A stretch of 64,000 nt of DNA from Pholis gunnellus. Its lineage: Eukaryota > Chordata > Actinopteri > Perciformes > Pholidae. Below, in pieces: positions 38,626 through 46,570 of the stretch (positions are counted from its first letter, which is position 1; each line of letters opens with the position of its first letter). The DNA lies in assembly GCA_910591455.2 (NCBI GenBank), contig OU342817.1:5417915-5481914 (forward strand). The letters run 5' to 3'. The notes below the pieces were generated by a model. It was not told where the DNA came from. It did not search any database and was given only the letters and a program-made list of their open reading frames with translations. A program made the position numbers and the translations under genes.

Positions 38626-39429
38626 AGTGTCTGTTTCTTCAGATCACATCGCTCAGGTCAGTAGCTTTAGGGCATTAGGGGCAAACAGAAACACACTCTG
38701 GGGTTTGTTAGAATGAGTTCAACTTTGACTGTATCCCTCTAGGCGTTTTTCTGCTCTAATCTCTATCTGCTGCAAGTAGACAGCATATGGTAAAAGACAA
38801 CAAAACGTAGCCCGAGGAAGTCTATTTAATCCTGGATGGCAAGCATCCCAGAAATTCAAGGAGGTTGTCAAAGCAAATGCAAATTTGAGCTTTTTGTGAA
38901 AACATATTAAAATCTAGATATCCGAGTGTCCTTTACCACTGCAGTCATTGTTATGATTTAGAAGGAAGATAACATTTTTTTTTTTTTTTTTTTTTAAATG
39001 TCCTCAAGTTACAAACATTGATGACATGAGATTCGGATTACTTTCTAAAAAGAACAACGCCCTCGCATTTAAACTTTACAAACACTTAGGCAAAGAAAGT
39101 CATGGGCCCTCAAAGGGTATAACAAGTGAGTGCAGATCAATATAGCTAGGATGTGTTAAATTTCAAGATTGTTTGATGTCTGGACAGGTTCACAAGGAAC
39201 AGGTTCAGGCCTGATTCAGAGCTGAGTCACCTCTCTCCTCAGTTTTACATCTCCATAACATGAGATGGTGCAAGCTGGATTAAATATCGTTTACTTTCGT
39301 GCAAGTTGTTCCGTTTGAAGCACCTGACAATCAGCGAATGCTGCTGAGTCCTGATGAATGAGCTGCTGCAACCAAAGGCTCCACGGATACAAAAATCAAT
39401 TTAAAAAAGCAACTTCAAAGATACCAACA

Positions 39430-40191
39430 AAAATTATACAAAATGTCATGAAACTTTATTTCTTAAAGTGTCATGGAAATATGAAAATATCAAAAGTCGT
39501 TCAGCATCACAGTTTTCACTGTAAATATACAATCATCTCAGTCACGCTTTACATTCAATATATAAAAATATAACAGGAAACTGTTGAATAATACAATATT
39601 ATTGCAAGTAAAAAACTGAGGCACTTGAGAAGGTTTGTTCTGCTATTTGAGTGCTGGCAAACTGTTTCTAATGACTGTGCAAAAGTTATAATAATTTCAC
39701 CCTAAAAACTAAGTTTGCACTTGTTCCCTAAGTAACAATGGCTTCAGTATTCCTATGTGTACTGTCATTCATAATGCGCCTTTTTTGGTATCGTTTGTGT
39801 GGTGCGTATAAAACAAAGTGGAGGACTGCATAACAGCCATTGATAGACATTATACAAAACACTGAAGATAACATTGTAAAGGCATACAAAACATACTAGA
39901 CATGCAGAAAAAGTGCATGAATAGCACAGGTAGGTGAGTACATGACAAAGCTCGACACAGAAACACTGCTTGAAACGAGAAACACGTGAGCACAGAGCTA
40001 TTTCTCACTCTGAAATGAAATGGACCGCTTGGGGAAAAAAAAAAAAAAAAGAAGAGAAAAAACAGTCTGCATATTTGGGAACAAACCCCCTTCGATGTGA
40101 TTCCCTGACAGTTCTCCTGGGAAAAATAGAGAAGCAACAAGAGGTTGTTTTTTTTCTTCTTCTTCTTCTGGTGGTGGAAAAGTATCCCAGT
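39430..40191 (-). other. snai2: probable snai2 3' UTR
   Basis: This is the noncoding stretch between the snai2 stop codon and the candidate poly(A) signal. It contains an A/T-run segment (T-rich on the coding strand, near 40,035-40,050) and, at 39,910-39,916, the heptamer GCACTTT on the transcript strand, which matches the miR-17/miR-430 seed. The boundary is inferred from the poly(A) signal only. Confidence 0.45.
39455..39460 (-). terminator. snai2: candidate snai2 poly(A) signal AATAAA
   Basis: AATAAA on the minus strand, about 730 bases past the snai2 stop codon. It is followed within about 40 bases by a GT/T-rich stretch (TTTTTGTTGGT). This predicts a 3' UTR from 40,191 to roughly 39,430. 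Other weaker signals cannot be excluded. Confidence 0.45.
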
Positions 40192-40373
40192 TCAGTGTGC
40201 TACACAACAACCAGATTCCTCATGCTTGTGCAGAAGAGACATCCTGGAGAAGGTTTTGGAGCAGTTCTTGCATTGGTATTTTTTCACATCCGAATGGGTC
40301 TGTAGGTGAGCCCTGAGATTGGACCTGTCCGCAAAGGCCCTGTTGCAGTGAGGGCAGGAGAACGGCTTCTCTC
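40192..40373 (-). CDS. snai2: snai2 coding exon 3
   Basis: The acceptor is CTCTTGACAG before 40,373. The exon completes the TGEKPF linker and encodes zinc fingers 4 and 5, ending CCVAH with TGA at 40,194-40,192. The position of the last intron, in the linker before finger 4, is as in vertebrate Snail-family genes. Confidence 0.97.
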
Positions 40374-41583
40374 CTGTCAAGAGGGAGAGATGAGAAGAAA
40401 AGAAGAAAAAGACACTGTCAAAGATAGCACACAGACACACGAATAACATTCTTACAGAGGCATCTTGGTCTATTATTTTTCAGGGCTGGTTGCAACACAG
40501 TGTTTTGATTGTAACGTGACATTACCCCCCCCCCCCCCAAAAAAAAAGCAATATTTTTTCTTTTCCACACACAAGCAAAAGTAACCCTACAGGAAGTAAT
40601 AACATTCTGAGAGTTTTCACAGTAATGTCAGCCTCAGTTATGAGCTGTGCAACACGGCACAGAAGGCTGTTCAGTCACGTACTAAGTTGAATTACTTTGC
40701 CTGCAAAAACAAAAGCCCACAACGAGTATTCAGCCGTCTTCACACTGAAGGCCCCTCCGCTATTCCCCATTCACTCACCGGTGTGCGTCCTGATGTGTCC
40801 TTGGAGCAGCCACGGTCTGGAGAAAGCTTTCCCGCATATTTTGCAAACACAAGGCAACGTGTGAGTCCTGATGTGCATTTTGAGAGCTCCCAGGCTCACG
40901 TACTCCTTCTCGCAGTATTTACAACTGAAGGATTTCCTCGTTTGGGCGTCGCAGTGCAGCTGTTTATGCTTGAGCAGTCCAGAGTACGTGGAGTAGGACT
41001 TGCTGCACAAGCCGCATTGGAATTTCTCTGCCTCGACTCCGTGAGGGTCTGTCAGCTTGGGCAGCATATGCTCGTCTTCATCGCTCCTCGGACTTTCAGA
41101 GCCGCTGTGGTCTTTAGAGGAGGCGTCGGAGAGCGATGATGGGTATCCAGAGATGGGAGAGAGGTCACTGGGGAGCGGAGACAGCGGCAAGCTGCTGGTA
41201 GTCCACACTGTGATGGGGCTGTACGCTGCCGGGCTCAGGATCTCCGGCTGGGGGATGACAGGCAAGGGGAGGCCCCTGTAGATGTGTGGCGTGATGAACA
41301 CTGCAAAATAAAGAAAGCAGAATGAATGATCAGGTCTGGCATCGCTTGAGAAGTGAGGAGCACAGATTGAAAAAAAAAAAAAAAAGTGGGCCAATAAGTT
41401 TGAAAACTTTTGTTAAGTTAAAAAAAGAAAGAAAAAGAAAACGCGACTGGTTGTCAGAAACATTAAAAAAAAGTTGGTAAAGTCAGACAGGTTGGAAACG
41501 TTACCTATTGGGCTCTCCAGCTCACTATAATTTGGCTTCTTTGCGGAGTTTATGTGTTTCTTGACCAGAAAAGAGCGTGGCAT
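40192..41583 (-). CDS. snai2: snai2 (Slug), complete three-exon gene
   Basis: Join of 41,583-41,505, 41,300-40,779 and 40,373-40,192 gives 260 residues plus TGA. Residues 1-9 are the SNAG repression motif (MPRSFLVKK), which must be N-terminal to bind LSD1-type partners. Residues 54-59 (SPITVW) fall in the Slug-specific region that separates this protein from Snail1. Residues 92-103 (SGSESPRSDEDE) form the Ser-rich acidic stretch. Five zinc fingers follow: C122/C125/H138/H142, C153/C156/H169/H173, C179/C182/H195/H199, C207/C210/H223/H227, and a C2HC finger C235/C238/H251/C256, ending GCCVAH. The family binds CACCTG E-boxes and represses epithelial genes such as cadherins in neural crest and mesenchyme. 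The length is slightly below the mammalian protein because of a shorter middle region. All splice sites are GT-AG and phase 1. sntg1 lies head to head upstream. The identity is secure. Confidence 0.97.
40779..41300 (-). CDS. snai2: snai2 coding exon 2
   Basis: 522 bases, phase 1 at both ends. The acceptor is TTATTTTGCAG just before 41,300 and the donor is ACCG|GTGAGTGA at 40,779/40,778. It encodes residues 27-200: the proline/serine-rich middle region and zinc fingers 1-3. Intron 2 (40,374-40,778, 405 bp) carries a C14-A9 run on the plus strand at 40,525-40,547. Confidence 0.97.
41505..41583 (-). CDS. snai2: snai2 coding exon 1
   Basis: Encodes residues 1-26 plus one base: the SNAG motif and the KKPNYSELES region. 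The ATG at 41,583 is chosen because the SNAG motif starts there. The donor is ATAG|GTAACG at 41,505/41,504. The intron to 41,301 is 204 bp. Confidence 0.95.
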
Positions 41584-41793
41584 CTTGGAAAACAAGTGGA
41601 CAACTTTTTGCCCAACTTTTTGTCGTGGAAAATACAGCGGAGAGTTTACTGTGAGAAGACGGAAATCCTTATTGCTTAAGTCCAGTGGAGTGTCATGGTG
41701 CGGCGCTGCGCTCTTGGAAACAGTGCAGCGAGTAGCTGTAAAGAGCTGTAAATACTCCCCATCAGGTGCATGGGAGGAGCCATCCACTTCTAT
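41584..41793 (-). other. upstream reading frame open into snai2, with a CtBP-type motif
   Basis: From an in-frame TAA at 41,796-41,794 the frame stays open for 70 codons straight into the snai2 ATG. It contains no ATG; the best near-cognate start is GTG at 41,787, with G at -3 and +4. At 41,688-41,668 it encodes PLDLSNK, an exact match to the CtBP-binding pattern PxDLSxK. Whether it is ever translated is unknown; a chance open frame in the 5' UTR is the default explanation. Any extended product would bury the SNAG motif. Confidence 0.3.
41676..41783 (-). other. possible upstream ORF, 35 codons
   Basis: An ATG at 41,783 opens a frame different from snai2 and stops at TAA (41,678-41,676), 92 bases before the snai2 ATG. 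It matters only if transcription starts upstream of 41,783, which is not known. Confidence 0.3.
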
Positions 41794-41990
41794 TTACATA
41801 CACTGGGACCTCAAACCAATTAAACGTCGCTTTTACCACGGAGCTCAAAAAACGCTGTTGGCCTACAGGAGCACATAACCCCCCCTAGGGGCTGGGTTAG
41901 TGCCATGTTCTCCAGTTAGACAGGTGCTTTGTGCTCGACTGGTGTGTGCTGCAAGGATGCAAGTGTATCATACTGTTGGCAGTACAGTTC

Positions 41991-41992
<2 letters not shown>

Positions 41993-42021
<29 letters not shown>

Positions 42022-42030
42022 TGTATGTAT
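41993..42030. repeat. (ATGT)n microsatellite
   Basis: About 9.5 perfect tetranucleotide units, roughly 150-200 bp upstream of the snai2 promoter region. Confidence 0.9.
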
Positions 42031-44461
42031 CTCAAAGATTAAAGTGCAAGGAAAAGAAAATAACAGAACAGATAACAGAATAGTGAGGGTGAGGCAGACA
42101 GGGTTATTTATTCAAAATGCCATTGCTAATGTAATCACTGCACACAGTGTGCATGGTGCTGCTGATGATTGTTGTGCTACAAACCTCTGGGGACTGATTA
42201 TCCTGTGGCATAGTTCTTTATTTGAATTGGATACACCCCCGCCAACACCAGCACTTCTAATCATGAACATTTCTTTATATATGTGTAAATAAAATATGGC
42301 AATTCATGATATCGTGAAATGCAATTATGTTGTCTAAATTGATAATGACGAGCACGTACTGGCTTCAATTTCTCAGTAAATCAGAATTGATATGAATACT
42401 TCTTCTGGGAATACCCCAAATCAACATAATATTGTCTTACTCTGTGTGCATGCACATAAACAAAGACAGTGTATAGCTGAAAATATGTATTTTCTCAGTA
42501 GTTTCATTTGAAACATTTTGACAAAATTGTACTTAATTCACACAGGAGTATAGAAAATAGGCTTCACAATGTGGATATTTATTGAATAACCAGAAAACAT
42601 ACCATATCATGATATATATCGTTATCGAGATATGACACGACCTACATCGGTATGGAAGATTTTGGCCATATTGGCCATTTATACAACTCTTGAACAGACA
42701 AATCTGTGGCTTCATGATAAAACCAACAACTGGACCGGCCTACACGCTGCCGTTCACATTGACATTCTGTGGCTTTGCCGGAGGACGACCCTTCCTAATG
42801 CAGTTGTGTGTGGAGAAAGCCACACATTTCCTCGCCAATAATGCAATAAGGCAGTCCTCCTTGAAATGTAAATTTTAGAGTAGTTCCCTCTCAAGGTCAG
42901 TCATGATGCTCTAATCAAATTTATCCCTGCTGCTGCTGAACTGGACACGGAGAGGCAAACTTAGCAGTCTACGCCCCCTTGTGTTCAACTCAGTTCTTCT
43001 GACAGGGGCAGCAAGGGTTGAACATCTGAAGGTAACAAGGCAGGAGAAAACACAAAGGCAAAGGCTTAGTGATTTCAAAAAGCAGCTCCTGGAGCAGTTT
43101 GATTGGCTGGGTCAGCAGATATGAAAAGCACCTTATGTCTGGGGCAAGCCTTAAGTTAATTGTGAACCGCTTATCTTATCTGGAAAACATAATTGCAGAT
43201 CATGAATAGTTTCCCTTTGTGTCCGCTTGGATTTATAAAGGGAAGGGAAGGTTATCAGTCCATAATAACTCCCAGCTACTGTCACACATTCAGCGGGCTG
43301 TGTGGCAAGTGTAGGATGTGTGAGGAGTGGCGGTGTTTTGGTGGTGATCCACAAGAAAACATCGTGCACCGTAAGAGATAATGAATTGACATCAATATCA
43401 CCCACCAACCAAACCGTCTCCATGAGAAGCAGACGGAGCACGGCCAGGAGGGAGAAACAAAAAAAAAAAGCCTTCCTGCAGTTTTCATGCTTCAGTTCTG
43501 TTCGCTGCATTCAGAGCATGTGGATGCTGCTCTGCTGACAGGCGTGAAGCGGGAGAGAAAGCTCGGTGCGCTGACTCAAATCATATCACTGTTTCTGAAA
43601 AGCAAAGGCTGTAGTTTATGAACTTGAAAATTAATTAACCGAGTGGAAGCTGTGTATCCTTGGCCCTGTGGGATAATGTAACACCAGCAAAAATGTGCTC
43701 AATTAAAACCTGAACATGATTTTGATTTCTGGTCAAGCACATGGAAAAGGATGCTTTTTCTTGAGCGGCAGCAGCAGCTTCTCAATGCAACATCCAGGTG
43801 TCTCTATAGACAGTTTGGACATCTTCATCTTCTTCTGTGTGTTCACATTTTCATTTACATACAGGTGAAGTTTTGTTAAATTTTGCTTATTTTCCCATCA
43901 TTCATGATCTTCTTTTAAAAAACATCTCAAACAAACATTGTTAACTTCCCAATTAAAGTGATGTGTGATGAACAACTGGACTGAGACGTATTTTTTTTTC
44001 TTTATTTTTTCTCTCTTTGTTTTGTAATTGCCTTCCCATTCCTCATTATTTTCATTTAATGTAATCCTCCTTATCGTGCCTTGAGTTTCTAGGAGCGGCC
44101 TTTGCTCGAGCTTTTAGCCCACACCGCTCCTGCACGGGCTTTTGTTTACTTTTAATCCACATATATCTGAGTATATGTAGGCGACGCCATAACTGCATCT
44201 GTGTATGTGTATGTGAATACCTTTGTGTACCTATTTATTTCATAATAGCTGTATTTTGAGTGTGCAAAAATTAACATTATATGTACAGACGGTCAGATTG
44301 GTTAACGCCCTCCAGAATCTGATCTGTCCACGCGTCAAAAATCATGTGAAACAACCCAAACTGATCAGACTCTGGCAGATCATTTTAGATAATACATCTA
44401 GAAGTACTAGATATAGGGTTATTTTCTAATGGACCTTCTGCACAATCTAACTTGTTTTTGC
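42031..44461. other. snai2-sntg1 intergenic, no gene seen
   Basis: I looked for a small gene between the two (in mammals PPDPFL lies in this interval, as I recall) and found no matching segment. The 44,080-44,170 part has a mixed, repeat-free composition and could be regulatory. Nothing firm. Confidence 0.4.
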
Positions 44462-44600
44462 AACCAGAGGTATCGCCCCCTGATGGCCATTAGAAAGAAT
44501 GCATGTTTGAGGTACTACTGCATTGGCTTCACTTTTCAGAACCGGAGGATGCAGCCTGATACACACCCCTGCAGACCCTGAGCAGCATATAAGAGATATC
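44462..44600 (+). repeat. inverted partial copy of the 28,495-28,925 repeat
   Basis: It shares CCTGATGGCCATTAGAAAGA and flanking ATGCATGTTTGAGGTAC and GGCTTCA...CCGGAGG with the inverse complement of the earlier copy. Confidence 0.65.
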
Positions 44601-44614
44601 TGACACACATTTCC

Positions 44615-44665
44615 TTAGGTTTAGGCAACAAACACACTTGGTTAGGTTCAGGAAAATATCATGCT
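44615..44665 (+). repeat. GTTTAGGCAACAAA repeat copy
   Basis: AGGTTTAGGCAACAAACACA followed by CTTGGTTAGGTTCAGG, matching 13,690-13,735. Confidence 0.6.
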
Positions 44666-44784
44666 TTGGGTTAAAATAAACCCTTTTTGGAAGAAGGCCT
44701 GATGGCAAGCAGGAAGCAGTATACTGGTCAGAATAAGAGACTTGCACTGCCATCCAAATCACTTACTTTTTCTATTTCACTCTC

Positions 44785-45225
44785 AGTACATACTGCCCTG
44801 AGACATGCTACTTCACCATAACATTTCACCTTGAACTTTGACCCTCTTGCTCATATAACTGCGCTGAGGATTGTGGGTCAGAATAGCCAGAAAAGCATGC
44901 TGGCTTACATACTGCAAAATGCAACCGGGTGCAGTAGGACATCCTGATGTTTTTGGCATATACTGCGATCCACTACCCATATTGTCATACTATTAAGTAT
45001 GTCCCAATACATAGTATTCCAAATATATAGATATTCTACTAACGCCGGTTGCATTTTACAGTGTGCAAGCCGGCATGCTTTCTTGGCTATTCTGACCCAC
45101 AATCCTTTGCGCAGCAGATATAAAAGCAAGAGGGTCAAAGTTGAAGGTGCAATGTTATGATGAAGCAGTAAGTCCCAATCGAATGCATACTGCTTGCAAC
45201 AGTATGTACTTTGTAAGGGCATCTG
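44785..45225. mobile_element. foldback (long inverted repeat) element
   Basis: The arm 44,811-44,928 (CTTCACCATAACATTTCACC ... GCAACCGG) is the inverse complement, with scattered mismatches, of 45,045-45,165 (CCGGTTGCATTTTACAG ... GTTATGATGAAG). Shared inner blocks include GGATTGTGGGTCAGAATAGC against GCTATTCTGACCCACAATCC, which is perfect over 20 bases. The loop is about 115 bp. Outer ends carry TACATACTG and CAGTATGTAC, so the inverted structure extends to about 44,785 and 45,220. There is no coding capacity, so this is a nonautonomous MITE/snapback element. Target-site duplications were not resolved. Confidence 0.8.
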
Positions 45226-45568
45226 CATTATGGACTATAAGTCAAAAGAAAAACTACAAACGCAGCTGAAAGATGCTTCTGGCATACGTAACAGTATGCT
45301 ATGGTGGTAGTAAGGGTGTTGATGTGCATGTGGTTTCTGCACGTGCTCCTCAGTTTTAATTTAAGAGCCGTCTATGACGTATTGCCCAGGTTGGTATGGC
45401 CAGCGTGAAACGTCAGAGGAGTCAGCTTGCATCATGTGGGGAAACAGACTTCTCAGCTGGCATGATGACAGCGATGAGGTGCACCTGGTCAACTAGCACA
45501 GCTGCTCACGCGAGGGCCCCTGGGGAAATAGAACAAATACTACTGAGTGACTGCATATGTAGGCCCAC

Positions 45569-45570
<2 letters not shown>

Positions 45571-45624
<54 letters not shown>
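45571..45624. repeat. (TG)27 microsatellite
   Basis: A perfect TG run. A complementary CA run lies 268 bp away (45,893-45,943). Confidence 0.95.
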
Positions 45625-45626
<2 letters not shown>

Positions 45627-45890
45627 AGTGTTCATTGACAACACAAACTGAGTCATTCATGAGTGTCTGACTGTGCAAAGGCTGAGAAAATCCACCACAT
45701 TTTATTTTTTAAGTGCCATTTAGCTCAGGAAAAGTTGTAACATGCGTCCACACCACCTTTGAATGTGGAATTGACTTTGAAGTATGGGCGTTGCGTTAAA
45801 ACAAATATTCTATATATATCGTTCTTATACGCAGATCTCATTCTGTAGGGGGGCAAACCTTGGTATGAATCCCGAGTGAATACATACACA

Positions 45891-45892
<2 letters not shown>

Positions 45893-45943
<51 letters not shown>
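45893..45943. repeat. (CA)25 microsatellite
   Basis: A perfect CA run, complementary to the TG run upstream. Confidence 0.95.
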
Positions 45944-45946
<3 letters not shown>

Positions 45947-46149
45947 AGGACCGCAGTGCACGCAAACGTAATTGGCAGGAGAAAAAAAAGGGGAGAAAAC
46001 GCTTTGTGAGATGTTTGTGCGTCTTGAGCTCAGGGTGTCCTGTGGGACAGAGCAGCAGCAGACGTAGCCCATACCTAGAAACAGTGAAAAAAGTAGAGCC
46101 ATGTAATATTTATGGATCCAGAGTTGTGCGGGTGCCTCGGGTAAACGAA

Positions 46150-46570
46150 GTCGATTGACGCGCGCGTTAAACCAGCCGCATGTGATTTCTCAGCTTCAGT
46201 CATTTTGGCAGCACGATGCGAGAGAGAGAGACAGACACGGAGCTGTGAAACTGGACCCGCTGCCAGAGATGTCGACGGAGAGGAATCCCTGAAACCGCGC
46301 CGCTGCCCAGGAAATATGGACAAATCTTGTTTTATGTGCGAGTGCGGGCTGTTTTTTTTCCCCCTGTCGGTTTTTCGCACATCGCTACAGAGTAGGCTAT
46401 AGTGGACCAGGATGCCGTGTGGGCGATGCTGCCACAAGGGATACATTGTGATTTCGCCGAGATGTTTTAGCAACCGTTGCATATATTAAAATAAGAAAAA
46501 GCCCGTCACATGAGGGATTGGAGTCCAAAGGGATCTAATAAGACATCACCACCTGTTACTAGAAAATCAG
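46150..46570 (+). promoter_or_regulatory. sntg1: candidate sntg1 promoter and untranslated first exon
   Basis: A CpG-containing patch (GACGCGCGCGTT at about 46,157) leads into a stretch ending AAAATCAG|GTAAGC, a good donor at 46,570/46,571. It has the look of a vertebrate first exon, and the next plausible exon on the strand is the 5' UTR exon at 55,224. No conserved protein is encoded. The exon start and the link to sntg1 are inference; an intergenic CpG patch is the alternative. Confidence 0.35.

Larger units (their letters stand above)
41584..41850 (-). promoter_or_regulatory. snai2: snai2 5' UTR and proximal promoter
   Basis: Upstream of the ATG on the minus strand lie an E-box CACCTG (41,768-41,763), a TATA-like GTATTTAC at about 41,756, and an inverted CCAAT box (41,816-41,820). 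The E-box could allow autoregulation, known for Snail-family genes. The transcription start is not determined, so the 5' UTR/promoter boundary is approximate. Confidence 0.5.

Noticed and set aside
1..39400. search for efcab1 or another snai2-side neighbour
   Set aside because: No EF-hand-like exon or other recognisable coding exon was seen. Short exons could have been missed by eye.
42031..46150. search for a PPDPFL-like gene between snai2 and sntg1
   Set aside because: No segment resembling the conserved tryptophan-rich core was found on either strand.
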